Shown here piece after piece: positions 35,510 to 43,950 of a DNA stretch of 64,000 bases. The translations under genes and the position numbers were made by a program. How positions within the stretch are numbered: the first letter of the stretch is position 1; each line of letters starts with the position of its first letter. The stretch spans positions 1 to 64,000 of the forward strand of contig JBHJOC010000040.1 in assembly GCA_050330095.1 (NCBI GenBank). Reading direction: 5' to 3'. The notes beneath the pieces are model-generated. The model was not told the origin of the DNA. It searched no databases and saw nothing but the letters and a program-made list of their open reading frames with translations. This DNA is from JBCBWG01 sp036804185 (GTDB lineage Bacteria > Pseudomonadota > Alphaproteobacteria > Rhizobiales > Hyphomicrobiaceae).

Positions 35510-35791
35510 TCACCGCCGCGCGCCAGCCCGATACCAGTAAATGAACCCGACGGTCACAGCCGCCGTCAGGATCATCGTCGCCATGACATCGGTTTTCTGG
35601 ATGAACTGCATCCACAGCGTGTAGCCGCCGAACCAGCCGCCATTTCCGGTCAACACGGTGTTCAGTGTCAACACGACAAGGATGGCGAATGCCGTCAGCC
35701 CAACGCCCATCGCAATTTCGAGGGCTCGCTTGAGCACTTTCGGCACGGACATATTCGTCTTGCCGATATGGAGTTGCGTCCGGTCGGACAT
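35510..35791 (-). CDS. Uncharacterised small membrane protein
   Basis: The 93-residue protein has a basic N-terminal region (KVLKRALEIAMG), a first helix (GVGLTAFAILVVLTLNTVL), a glycine/aromatic loop (TGNGGWFGGYTLWMQFI) and a second helix (VMATMILTAAVTVGFIYWY) with a basic end. ATG 35791 or ATG 35752 are possible starts. It lies 183 bp downstream of folA on the same strand. No function is claimed. Confidence 0.6.
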   Translation of the reverse strand: MSDRTQLHIGKTNMSVPKVLKRALEIAMGVGLTAFAILVVLTLNTVLTGNGGWFGGYTLWMQFIQKTDVMATMILTAAVTVGFIYWYRAGARR

Positions 35792-35974
35792 CGCTTGGCT
35801 CCTTGGCTCCGATCAATCATTGCGAGCATTTTTCAGACTGGCGATTGCACGAATCGCGCGACCAAAATCTGAGCCGCATTTGTGGCGCTCGGCGGGACAG
35901 GCCGACGACGACCGGCACGAGCCGCATGGGCGATGCACGGATGCAACGGTCCCCAAAAGAATGGACCCGTCCGT

Positions 35975-36499
35975 TCAGAGGCGGTCGTAGATGAGCAGCG
36001 TGGCTTTGTGGTCGTCGCGCGGGTCTGGCTCAATCTCGATGCGATCAACGAGCTGCCACGCATGAGGTTCAAGCGGATCGAACCAAGCGTCGCCGCGCGG
36101 TTCGGCCTCGACCAATGTCATGTAGATCCGGTCTGTCCGAGCCCGCGTCGCGCGATAGATTTCTCCGCCACCGACGATCGCGACTTCTTCAAGACCCTTG
36201 CCGGAGGCCTCCAGCCTGGCGGCTTCAACGGCGGCGTCAATGTCGGTGAAAACCAGGACGCCTGCAGGCTGGAACATGACATCACGCGAGACGACGTAAC
36301 TGGTGCGGTGTGGCAGCGGGCGACCGATCGCCTCGAACGTCCGTCGCCCCATTACGATCGGCTTGTGGAGTGTAAGACGCTTAAACACCTTGAGATCGCT
36401 CGGCACCGACCACGGCAGGCGCCCCGCAACTCCGATCACACCATTACGAGCAACAGCGACCACCTGAACCAGCCTGGTGCGATCCGACTGCAGGCTCAT
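35975..36499 (-). CDS. folA: Dihydrofolate reductase
   Basis: FolA regenerates tetrahydrofolate with NADPH. The 174-residue protein has VVAVARNGVIGVAGRLPWSVPSDLKVFKRLT, in which the aspartate of the PSDL segment is the catalytic acid. It continues with PIVMGRRTFEAIGRPLPHRTSYVVSR and the GGGEIYRATRARTDRIYMTLVEA strand-turn of the NADPH site. Its ATG overlaps the thyA stop (36496-36499), so the two are coupled. This makes sense because thymidylate synthase produces the dihydrofolate that FolA reduces. Confidence 0.96.
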   Translation of the reverse strand: MSLQSDRTRLVQVVAVARNGVIGVAGRLPWSVPSDLKVFKRLTLHKPIVMGRRTFEAIGRPLPHRTSYVVSRDVMFQPAGVLVFTDIDAAVEAARLEASGKGLEEVAIVGGGEIYRATRARTDRIYMTLVEAEPRGDAWFDPLEPHAWQLVDRIEIEPDPRDDHKATLLIYDRL

Positions 36500-37290
36500 A
36501 CGGCCACCGGCGCTTTGATATGAGGATGCGGGTCATACCCGTCGAGAGAAAAATCCGAGAAGCGGAAGCCAAAGATGCTCTCGACCTCGCGCTTGATCGA
36601 CATTGTCGGCAGCGGCCTCGGCTCGCGCGCAAGTTGCAGTTCGGATTGCTCAAGGTGGTTGAGATACAGGTGAGCATCGCCAAGCGTATGGATGAACTCG
36701 CCGGGCTCGAGGCCGCAGACGTGTGCCAACATCTCGGTCAACAGCGCGTAGCTTGCGATATTGAACGGGACGCCGAGGAAAATATCCGCCGATCGCTGGT
36801 AGAGCTGACAGGAAAGTCGGCCGTCTGCGACGTAGAACTGGAACAGGCAATGACAGGGCGCGAGCGCCATGTGCGGCAGGTCCGCCGGGTTCCAGGCCGA
36901 TACTATGATGCGCCGCGAGTCGGGGTCGTTTCGAATCAGGCCGACCGCGTTTGAGATCTGATCGATCGTCCGACCGTCAGGCGCCGACCAGGATCGCCAC
37001 TGGTGACCGTAGACAGGTCCGAGATCGCCGTTGGCATCAGCCCACTCGTCCCAGATGCTGACCCCGTTGTCCTTGAGATACGCGATATTGGTGTCGCCGC
37101 TGAGGAACCAGAGGAGCTCATGGATGATTGAACGGACGTGGAGCTTCTTGGTGGTCACCAACGGAAAGCCCTGGGCGAGGTCGAAGCGCATCTGGTGGCC
37201 GAAAACGCTCAGCGTCCCAGTTCCGGTACGGTCCGTCTTTCGCGTGCCGGTCTCGAGAACGCGGCGCATCAAATCGTGATACTGTTCCAT
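36496..37290 (-). CDS. thyA: Thymidylate synthase
   Basis: ThyA methylates dUMP to dTMP using methylene-tetrahydrofolate. The 264-residue protein is the standard short form. It has RTGTGTLSVFGHQMRFDL (21-38), WFLSGDTNIAYL, YGHQWRSW, DPDSRRIIVSAWNPADL (122-138), and the nucleophile C146 in MALAPCHCLFQFYV. The C-terminus ends in IKAPVAV as expected. ATG 37290 starts MEQYHDLMRRVLE, the normal N-terminus. It is upstream of folA with a four-base overlap. Confidence 0.97.
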   Translation of the reverse strand: MEQYHDLMRRVLETGTRKTDRTGTGTLSVFGHQMRFDLAQGFPLVTTKKLHVRSIIHELLWFLSGDTNIAYLKDNGVSIWDEWADANGDLGPVYGHQWRSWSAPDGRTIDQISNAVGLIRNDPDSRRIIVSAWNPADLPHMALAPCHCLFQFYVADGRLSCQLYQRSADIFLGVPFNIASYALLTEMLAHVCGLEPGEFIHTLGDAHLYLNHLEQSELQLAREPRPLPTMSIKREVESIFGFRFSDFSLDGYDPHPHIKAPVAV

Positions 37291-37449
37291 GTCCTGCTGC
37301 TCTGTTCGCCGACTTGTCTCGAAAGGCCCGAGAGCGCGGAACCTCAATTGCGGCACGACAGCTTAACCTTGACTGGGCGGCGGCCCGACCAGCGGTTGCG
37401 CGCTGGCCATCCAGCGCAGCACAATAACTGGATTCGGTCGGACCGTCGG

Positions 37450-38193
37450 CTATTGGTTCAGCACGAACCCCATGATGCCCACAGCAATCGAATTGTAGAG
37501 GCAGTGGATGAGGATCGGAAGCCGGACCGAGCCCGACACGCGCAGCGCCCACGACATGATCAACCCAGCCAGGAACACTTCGAAAAGTCCGATGAGAGAG
37601 TAGCCATAGTGCAGCGCCGTCCACATCAGACAGGTCACGACGGCCGCGGCCCAGAAGCCGACACCAGCCCCCTCGAGACGGCGAAGCAGCAAACCGCGGA
37701 ACAACAGCTCTTCTGATACTGGCGCCCCGATCATGATCGACAGCGCGGCAAGCCACCACAAGTCGTTGGCGAAAAACGGCGCGAACGTGCGAATATCGCG
37801 CTGGTAGGCCTCTTCGAACAACGTGAACGCCAGAGCCGTCGTGACGACAATGAACCCGACCGTGAGGCCGAGAACCTTTGCGCCATCCGGCGCGGTGACT
37901 CTGGGCTCGGTGAGCGCGAGGCCCACCACCGGGCCTTCGCGAAGGGTTACAAGCAAACACAGGATGATCGTCGTGACCTGCAGGGCGACAAGGCCGACCA
38001 CGGCCGCACCGGTCTGATCGGACCCTGGCAGCAACACCAGATACAAGCCGGCAGCGGCTTGCGCGGCGATGATCGCAACCCCGACGATGAACACGCCGAG
38101 AAGCAGGATGGACACCCGATGCATCCATGTGCGCCAAACGGCGCGGGGCGTGACGGATTGCTCGGGCAAATCTGGTGGTGGGCGATCGGTCAT
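37450..38193 (-). CDS. CPBP-family intramembrane metalloprotease
   Basis: This is a Rce1/Abi-type membrane glutamic protease homologue of 247 residues with about seven hydrophobic helices. The family motifs are APVSEELLFRGLLLRRLE (paired glutamates and arginine), TALHYGYSLIGLFEVFLAGLIMSW with the motif 2 histidine, and HCLYNSIAVG with the motif 3 His and Asn. ATG 38193 is preferred over an ATG five codons upstream. In bacteria, members have been linked to bacteriocin immunity or membrane-protein processing, but no such gene is nearby. Confidence 0.85.
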   Translation of the reverse strand: MTDRPPPDLPEQSVTPRAVWRTWMHRVSILLLGVFIVGVAIIAAQAAAGLYLVLLPGSDQTGAAVVGLVALQVTTIILCLLVTLREGPVVGLALTEPRVTAPDGAKVLGLTVGFIVVTTALAFTLFEEAYQRDIRTFAPFFANDLWWLAALSIMIGAPVSEELLFRGLLLRRLEGAGVGFWAAAVVTCLMWTALHYGYSLIGLFEVFLAGLIMSWALRVSGSVRLPILIHCLYNSIAVGIMGFVLNQ

Positions 38194-38374
38194 GCCCTGG
38201 GCTAGCATAGCTCTGCTCGAGGGTTACCTGCCATAAAGTCTCAGAGCGCGGCCCACACTCTCAGCCGACGTGGTCACCACGCCCAGTGGCTCGCCCGCAA
38301 TCGCGCACGATGCAAGCCCCGTGGAGCAAACCGACTTGAGACCTTTTTTTCCCGAGAACATTTCTCTATATATC

Positions 38375-38735
38375 GGGAGCCGGAGCAATCCGGCTATGGC
38401 GATAAATGGCCGTTGGAATAAGCTCATCGGACCCGGGGGCAGTACCCGGCGCCTCCACCATCAGCGCATGACAGCCACGCGGTCGCTTGCATGGCTGCTA
38501 ATTTAGCAGTGTGCTGATGATGGGGGCGAAACAGGATCGACGAGGGTGTAAAGAGCGTGCTTTTGCCCGGCATGATACCGCCGTTATCGGGTCAAACCTA
38601 TAGTTGCCAATGACAACTATGCTGGTGAAGCGGTCGCTGCGTAAGCGGTGCCCAATTCACACCCAAAGCCCTGACCGTTAGCCCGGTCAGGCGCGGTTCG
38701 GAGGGCACCGGGCAACAGAAGCCCTCCACACAAAA
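38375..38735 (+). ncRNA. ssrA: Transfer-messenger RNA, circularly permuted two-piece form
   Basis: The acceptor piece comes first and ends GCCTCCACCA at 38460. The coding piece starts with GGGGGCGAAACAGGATCGAC at 38522. GGGGGCG (38522-38528) pairs with CGCCTCC (38450-38456), leaving ACCA, so the 3' end is encoded. GATCGACGAG and CTCATCGG pair as helix P2. The linker (38461-38521) extends the pairing and is expected to be removed. The tag frame (38606-38644) encodes ANDNYAGEAVAA and TAA. Downstream, GGAGGGC (38700-38706) and GCCCTCC (38721-38727) form a hairpin near the 3' boundary. Outer limits are approximate. The RNA rescues stalled ribosomes. Confidence 0.93.
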
Positions 38736-38854
38736 AAGTTCAGCCGGTGAGGTGCTTGCGCACTCGTCCGGCGCTCGCCATGAGACGATACTGCTGAACC
38801 ATTGGCGGCCCGCGCTCTGTTGGCCGTCGTCCTTCGAAAAGATCAGACGGCTGC

Positions 38855-39616
38855 ATGGCATCGCTGGGAACAATCGACTACGAGGCTCTGGCCCAGGACG
38901 CCATGCGTGGCGTCATCCGTCGCATTTTGCGCGAAACCGCGGAGAATGGTCTGCCGGGCGAGCATCATTTCTATATCTCGCTCTCGACCCGGGCGCCCGG
39001 TGTCGTGATCTCAAAGCGGCTGCGCGAGCGCTACCCCGACGAGATGACGATTGTCTTGCAGCATCGGTTCTGGGACCTCGTCGTCGGGGACGAACGTTTC
39101 GAGGTGAAGCTGACGTTCGACAGCATTCCCGAGCGTCTCGTCGTGCCATTCTCGGCAATCAAAGTGTTTTTCGACCCGAGCGTTCGGTACGCGTTGCAGT
39201 TCGAGACACCAAGCTTCGACACAGGCACAGATGCCGATGCCGGCTTGGGCGCGAGGGACGCGACGAAGCCCGCAGCGCGGGACGGAGCCTCACGCGGCGG
39301 CCTACAAACCCGGCCAACCCATGGTCTCGCGCCCGTGCAGCCACGTCCTGTTACCGTCTTCGAGCCACGGTCGAAACCGGGCACTGTCGAAACCGCAGGA
39401 AGCGTCGGGCTTGTCCCATTTGATGCAGGCGACGTTACGGACGTCAGCGAGGAGGAGGTCAAGGTCCCATCCCCCGCTGGCCCTGCACAAGACCCTCAAA
39501 ATCCAACCGCGAAAGACACCGCCAAGCCCACCGATGAACCGGCCGGCGAAAACGATGCCGAGGAAGGCAAAGGCGGCGCAGTTGTGGTCAGCCTCGACCA
39601 GTTCCGCAAGAAATAG
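38855..39616 (+). CDS. sspB: SspB-family ClpXP adaptor
   Basis: SspB delivers ssrA-tagged polypeptides to ClpXP for degradation. The 253-residue protein starts with MASLGTIDYEALAQDAMRGVIRRILRE. The alpha-type SspB core follows (HHFYISLSTRAPGVVISKRLRERYPDEMTIVLQHRFWDL), then FEVKLTFDSIPERLVVPFSAIKVFFDPSVRYALQFE (to about residue 125). After this comes a long acidic, proline-rich low-complexity tail ending in VVSLDQFRKK, the short conserved end that fits the ClpX-docking peptide. The gene begins about 120 bp after the tmRNA gene on the same strand. This links the tag and its adaptor. Confidence 0.92.
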   Translation: MASLGTIDYEALAQDAMRGVIRRILRETAENGLPGEHHFYISLSTRAPGVVISKRLRERYPDEMTIVLQHRFWDLVVGDERFEVKLTFDSIPERLVVPFSAIKVFFDPSVRYALQFETPSFDTGTDADAGLGARDATKPAARDGASRGGLQTRPTHGLAPVQPRPVTVFEPRSKPGTVETAGSVGLVPFDAGDVTDVSEEEVKVPSPAGPAQDPQNPTAKDTAKPTDEPAGENDAEEGKGGAVVVSLDQFRKK

Positions 39617-39694
39617 CGGCTCGCCACTGGACAGCTCGCCAAACACACCCGAGGCTTGGGCGCATCCAACACAAAAAACACATTGGGTGCGCGC

Positions 39695-40507
39695 ATGATG
39701 CAAGTCGAAGCAAAGGCAACCCGCTCACTCAGCCTCTTCATGGGCGAAACGGCCCTAGTGACTGGGGCTGGCTCAAACATTGGGCGCGCGATTGCGCTGC
39801 GGCTTGCAACAGAGGGCGCCCACGTCCTGTTGACCGACATTTCGGAGCAGAACCTTGCTGCGACGGCATCGGCCATTCGCTCAGCAGGTGGCGCGAGCAC
39901 CACGATCGTCGCGGACCTTTCGACGGTGGACGGGTGGCGCGAACTTGATACCGAGGCAGCGCGGCATCCGGTTGCGATGTTCGTGCACTCGGCTTGCCCG
40001 CGCCGGCACGAAATCGACACTGTGCTGGCAGTCGAGGAGGCGACCTTCGACGCAATGCTCACAACGAATGTGCGCTCTGGTTTCCTGGTCGCCCGCGCGC
40101 TGGCGCGCCGCATGATCGAGGCCCGGATTCCGGGCCGGATGTTGTTTATTACGTCGCTGCACGCCCAAACGCCGCGCAACCTGCCCCACTACTCGGCATC
40201 GAAGGCTGGCATGACGATGCTCGTCGCGGAACTTTCACGCGCCCTTGGCCCGCACGCGATCCGGGTCAACGCGCTTGCTCCCGGTGCGGTTCCCGGCGGA
40301 GGCGCTGCAAACATGGACGATAGTTTTGGCGTGACGGAAAAAATAGCACTTCAACGGTTTGCAACCGCAGACGACATGGCCGGGCCAGCCATTGCCCTTC
40401 TATCGAATGATTTGATGGGTTACGTGACAGGGGCGACGCTCGCCGTTGATGGCGGCCTGCAGCATTTCAACTGGATCCCGATGCCCCAGACCGCTGCCCG
40501 GAGCTGA
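39695..40507 (+). CDS. Short-chain dehydrogenase/reductase
   Basis: The 270-residue SDR has the cofactor motif ALVTGAGSNIGRAIALRL, followed by ADLSTVDGWREL, a VHSACPRRHEID segment in place of the usual NNAG, and ITSLHAQTPRNLPHYSASKAGMTMLV with the catalytic Ser, Tyr and Lys. The C-terminal part has NALAPGAVPGGG and GATLAVDGGLQHF. The start may be ATG 39695, 39698 or 39740. The substrate is unknown. It follows sspB by 78 bp and may be cotranscribed with it. Confidence 0.85.
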   Translation: MMQVEAKATRSLSLFMGETALVTGAGSNIGRAIALRLATEGAHVLLTDISEQNLAATASAIRSAGGASTTIVADLSTVDGWRELDTEAARHPVAMFVHSACPRRHEIDTVLAVEEATFDAMLTTNVRSGFLVARALARRMIEARIPGRMLFITSLHAQTPRNLPHYSASKAGMTMLVAELSRALGPHAIRVNALAPGAVPGGGAANMDDSFGVTEKIALQRFATADDMAGPAIALLSNDLMGYVTGATLAVDGGLQHFNWIPMPQTAARS

Positions 40508-40551
40508 GGCGATTGCGTTGGGCTGCGATCGCCCCGACGGCGGGCCACCAG

Positions 40552-40713
40552 GACCGCTTGATTTCCGAAGTTCGTTTCGGCGCCGGACAAAACGGACGAA
40601 CGAACTACGGAACGCAGAGGGTACGAGCAACCCATTGGACCTCGTACCGCTTTTCGATCAGAGGTCGCTGGCAGGCGCGTGTTGCGGATGGTGCAGGACT
40701 TCTGATCGGCGGC
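40552..40713 (-). repeat. Dispersed palindromic repeat, copy 3 (modules A then B, inverted)
   Basis: Module A (about 40554-40627) reads TTTCCGAAGTTCGTTTCGG with ACGAACTACGGAA opposite. Module B follows in the reverse orientation, with CTTTTCGATCAGAGGTCGC and GGTGCAGGACTTCTGATCGG as its arms. Its complement aligns along its length with the B modules at 5.1 and 44.8 kb, including the ends flanked by GGTACGAGCA. Confidence 0.85.
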
Positions 40714-40788
40714 ACTCGTGTTCCCTGTGTCTCCGACACGTGGTCAATCGGGTGCTGCAAAGGAAACCAAACGTTAGTGACGCAACGC

Positions 40789-40851
40789 TAGAGCACGATC
40801 CGACCACACGTGAACGCATGCGCGGTGACGTTGTGAGATGAGACTGCTCTA
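40789..40851. repeat. Palindromic element with TAGAGCA ends, copy 2
   Basis: TAGAGCA (40789-40795) and TGCTCTA (40845-40851) are perfect inverted ends of a 63-bp element containing CCGACCACACGTGAACGCATG. It ends nine bases before the pyrG stop. It resembles the element at 30262-30322 in its ends and its GCATGCG centre. Confidence 0.65.
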
Positions 40852-40859
40852 ACGGGACA

Positions 40860-42488
40860 TCAAACGAGCCGGCTTTGATCCACGGCTGCCGCGATGAAAC
40901 TCTTGAACAGCGGATGCGGATCGAACGGGCGTGATTTCAGTTCTGGATGGAACTGGACACCGATGAACCAGGGATGATCGGGATATTCGACCGTCTCTGG
41001 CAAGACCCCATCCGGCGACATCCCGGCAAACCGCAGGCCCGCAGCTTCGAGCTGTTGTCGATAGGCCGTGTTGACCTCGTAGCGATGCCGATGCCTGTCG
41101 CTGATCCGGGTCGCACCGTAGATGCCAGCGATCCGGCTATCTGGTGAGAGAACCGCTTCGTAAGCTCCCAGGCGCATTGTTCCGCCGAGATCGCCGCCCG
41201 TGTGCCGGCGCTCCGTTTCATTGCCGCGCAGCCACTCCTTCAAGAGACCGACGACAGGCTCATCGGTTGGCCCGAATTCGGTTGAACTCGCCCGCTCGAG
41301 ACCTGCAAGGTTTCTTGCGGCTTCAATGCAGGCCATCTGCATCCCAAAGCAGATGCCGAAATAGGGCACGCGGCGTTCACGTGCAAATTTCGCGGCGAGC
41401 ACCTTGCCTTCGGAACCACGCTCCCCGAACCCTCCAGGCACCAGGATCCCATCCACATGCTCAAGGTAGGGCGTTGGATCCTCGTGTTCGAACACCTCGG
41501 CCTCGATCCACGCGATCTCGACACGGACCCGATTGGCGATACCGCCATGAACGAGCGCCTCGATCAGAGACTTGTAAGCGTCCTTGAGACCCGTGTACTT
41601 ACCGACGATCGCAATCGTCACAGATCCTTCGGGGTTAGCGATCGTTTGCGCAATGGTCTGCCAACGCTCGAGATCAGGCGCCTGAGCGTCGACCAAGTCG
41701 AAGGCTGCAAGCACCTCCCGATCGAGCCCCTCGCGGTGATAAGCGATCGGAACCTCGTAGATCGAGGCAACGTCGAGTGCCTGTATGACCGCCGTTTCAC
41801 GCACATTGCAGAACAGGGCGATCTTGCGTCGCTCTGACATCGGAATTTCGCGATCACACCGACAAAGCAGAATATGCGGCTGGATACCGATCGAGCGCAG
41901 CTCCTTGACCGAGTGCTGGGTCGGCTTCGTCTTCAGTTCTCCGGCCGATGGGATGAACGGCACAAGCGTCAAGTGAATGTAGACACACGTGCTCCGCGGC
42001 AACTCGTTGCCCAATTGACGGATCGCTTCGAAAAACGGCAACGCCTCGATGTCTCCGACCGTGCCGCCAATCTCAACCAGCACGAAGTCGACGTCCTCGT
42101 TGCCAGCGAGCACGAACTCTTTGATCGCGTCGGTGACGTGCGGAATAACCTGCACCGTGCCGCCAAGGTAGTCGCCGCGCCGCTCCCGCGTGATGATCGT
42201 CTGATAAATCCGGCCCGTGGTGACGTTATCGTTGCGGCTGGCTGGAACGCCCGTGAAACGCTCATAGTGGCCGAGATCGAGGTCGGTTTCAGCACCGTCG
42301 TCGGTGACGAAAACCTCGCCGTGCTGGTAGGGGCTCATCGTCCCCGGATCGACGTTGAGATACGGGTCAAGCTTGCGCAACCTGACACGATACCCGCGCG
42401 CCTGGAGCAGCGCGGCGAGCGCGGCAGAAGCCAGTCCTTTTCCGAGCGAGGAGACCACGCCACCGGTTATGAAGATGTACCGCTGCAT
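40860..42488 (-). CDS. pyrG: CTP synthase
   Basis: PyrG aminates UTP to CTP using glutamine and ATP. The 542-residue protein has the synthetase domain (IFITGGVVSSLGKGLASAALAALL; KLDPYLNVDPGTMSPYQHGEVFV; DDGAETDLDLGHYERFTG) and a class I glutamine amidotransferase domain. The latter has the nucleophile cysteine in VPYFGICFGMQMACIEAARN and the late catalytic His-Pro-Glu in GVQFHPELKSRPFDPHPLF. It is downstream of secG on the same strand in the order tpiA, hypothetical, secG, pyrG, a common alphaproteobacterial order. Confidence 0.97.
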   Translation of the reverse strand: MQRYIFITGGVVSSLGKGLASAALAALLQARGYRVRLRKLDPYLNVDPGTMSPYQHGEVFVTDDGAETDLDLGHYERFTGVPASRNDNVTTGRIYQTIITRERRGDYLGGTVQVIPHVTDAIKEFVLAGNEDVDFVLVEIGGTVGDIEALPFFEAIRQLGNELPRSTCVYIHLTLVPFIPSAGELKTKPTQHSVKELRSIGIQPHILLCRCDREIPMSERRKIALFCNVRETAVIQALDVASIYEVPIAYHREGLDREVLAAFDLVDAQAPDLERWQTIAQTIANPEGSVTIAIVGKYTGLKDAYKSLIEALVHGGIANRVRVEIAWIEAEVFEHEDPTPYLEHVDGILVPGGFGERGSEGKVLAAKFARERRVPYFGICFGMQMACIEAARNLAGLERASSTEFGPTDEPVVGLLKEWLRGNETERRHTGGDLGGTMRLGAYEAVLSPDSRIAGIYGATRISDRHRHRYEVNTAYRQQLEAAGLRFAGMSPDGVLPETVEYPDHPWFIGVQFHPELKSRPFDPHPLFKSFIAAAVDQSRLV

Positions 42489-42574
42489 GGGGCTAAAGCT
42501 TAGCGCTGCACGCGCGCGATTCGAAGTTGAAACTCAGCATAACCCCCACCGATCGCACAACGGTCTGTCAAACA

Positions 42575-42958
42575 CTACTGACCGGATGGCACCGATGGCA
42601 GTGGCGCCAAGCCGCGTCCGCTCTGCAAATCATCAAGCAGCCCACCTCCGCTTCCGGGTGTTGTGGGAACGTTCGGCTGCTCCTGCTGAGACGCCGGAAC
42701 CCGATCGAACACAGAGCCTCCATCGCTGGTCCGGCCCGCCAGGATCGCGAGAAGCATACTTGTGCAGAAGAACGCAACCGCCAGGATCGCAGTCGTGCGC
42801 GTGAGCAGGTTCGCAGTCCCGCGGCCTGTCAGAAACCCGCCACCGCCCCCGCCGCCTCCGCCGATGCCGAGAGCACCGCCCTCCGACTTCTGCATCAGAA
42901 CGACACCGACCAAAGCGACGGCAATCAACAAGTGAATGATGAGGACGACAGTCGCCAT
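42575..42958 (-). CDS. secG: Preprotein translocase subunit SecG
   Basis: SecG is the small SecYEG subunit that assists protein export. The 127-residue protein has two transmembrane helices (VVLIIHLLIAVALVGVVLMQ and ILAVAFFCTSMLLAILAG) with the family KSEGGALG motif after the first, then a run of glycines (GGGGGGGGFLTGRGTANLLTRTTA). The C-terminal half is a polar, low-complexity tail. ATG 42958 is used. The gene lies between pyrG and the proline-rich protein gene on the same strand. Confidence 0.94.
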   Translation of the reverse strand: MATVVLIIHLLIAVALVGVVLMQKSEGGALGIGGGGGGGGGFLTGRGTANLLTRTTAILAVAFFCTSMLLAILAGRTSDGGSVFDRVPASQQEQPNVPTTPGSGGGLLDDLQSGRGLAPLPSVPSGQ

Positions 42959-43140
42959 CGGACGTCTCCGGCAGAAACTCTGTTGAGGTCAAGGGACTTA
43001 CGCGGCGAGGCCGCACGCCCGCGCGCCATCTTCGGGCAGCGGACCAAGCGGCGCATCCCGATCGCTGCCGGTTCCTTACGCCAAGCATCGACGGAAAGCC
43101 ACCCCCTGGCGTCGACGACTGCGCCGCAAGCAGTACGACC

Positions 43141-43950
43141 CTATCGATCGCGCCCGAAGACGTCCCGATGCCAAGCCTGGTCGGACGCTGTCATTCCGAG
43201 CGGGAGCTCGGCAGCCGCGTCATCGCCAGGCAGAGCCGATGCCACCTGTCCCGTCGCGCTCGTTGTGACGGCGCGACCCCGATTAGACTGCGCAGCCGTA
43301 TCAGCCGCTCGCAACGTCGGCGCCGCAATGACTGGATCGGCACTTGCACCATCGCCCGTCGTTGGCCGCCGGCTCGGCCGCGGCACGGAAGAGGGTGAGC
43401 CGATCGGCGCATCACCCACTGGGCTATTCGAGCGTGCGTCGCTTGGCCCATCCGCCGCAGGTCGTCTCGCCGGCAGTGGAACCGTCACGGTCGACCGCGC
43501 CGCCTCGGAGAGACCACCATCTCCTGTGCGGGCGGCGTCACGCGACGCTGAAACGGCCGCCTTCGCAACCCGGACGGCGGTTGGCACCGGAACAGGTGGC
43601 GGCGGCACGAGCCGCGTACCGGACCGAATGGCGACCATGACGGCATTGTCGAAGCCGATCGGGCATTCAAAGCGGAGGCGTTCCTCGACGCTGATATAAC
43701 GGCGTACAGCCTCGATCTCAGCAGCAGAGAGGTTGTCACGCGCCCAGACCGGACCGCGGGCGATATGCTCGGGCACACGGTTTGCCTGCAACTGAGCCCG
43801 CTCGGCGTTGAGTCTCAGGCACGTGTCCTGGTCGAGGGTCTGCGCACTCACCGATCGGCTCCAAACGATCGCAGCACCGACGATGCAGACTCCGAGCACC
43901 AGCCGATGAACGAACCTGCCTGTCTCGCTGGCTGCAGTGGCTGCGGTCAT
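43141..43950 (-). CDS. Uncharacterised secreted proline/alanine-rich protein
   Basis: The 269-residue product has an N-terminal hydrophobic segment (FVHRLVLGVCIVGAAIVWSRSVSAQ) that may be a signal peptide or anchor. A short conserved-looking block follows (QTLDQDTCLRLNAERAQLQANRVPEHIARGPVWARDN, to about residue 74, and YISVEERLRFECPIGF), with two cysteines. The remaining 150 residues are low-complexity, rich in proline, alanine and serine. Its ATG overlaps the tpiA stop (43947-43950, ATGA), so it is translated with tpiA. No function is recognised. Confidence 0.72.
   Translation of the reverse strand: MTAATAASETGRFVHRLVLGVCIVGAAIVWSRSVSAQTLDQDTCLRLNAERAQLQANRVPEHIARGPVWARDNLSAAEIEAVRRYISVEERLRFECPIGFDNAVMVAIRSGTRLVPPPPVPVPTAVRVAKAAVSASRDAARTGDGGLSEAARSTVTVPLPARRPAADGPSDARSNSPVGDAPIGSPSSVPRPSRRPTTGDGASADPVIAAPTLRAADTAAQSNRGRAVTTSATGQVASALPGDDAAAELPLGMTASDQAWHRDVFGRDR

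Larger units (their letters stand above)
40508..40859. other. Convergent SDR-pyrG gap made mostly of repeats
   Basis: The 352 bp hold dispersed repeat copy 3 (40552-40713) and a TAGAGCA-ended palindrome (40789-40851). Short open frames here, such as those with repeated SLAGACCGW-like text, come from the repeat and are not genes. Confidence 0.7.
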
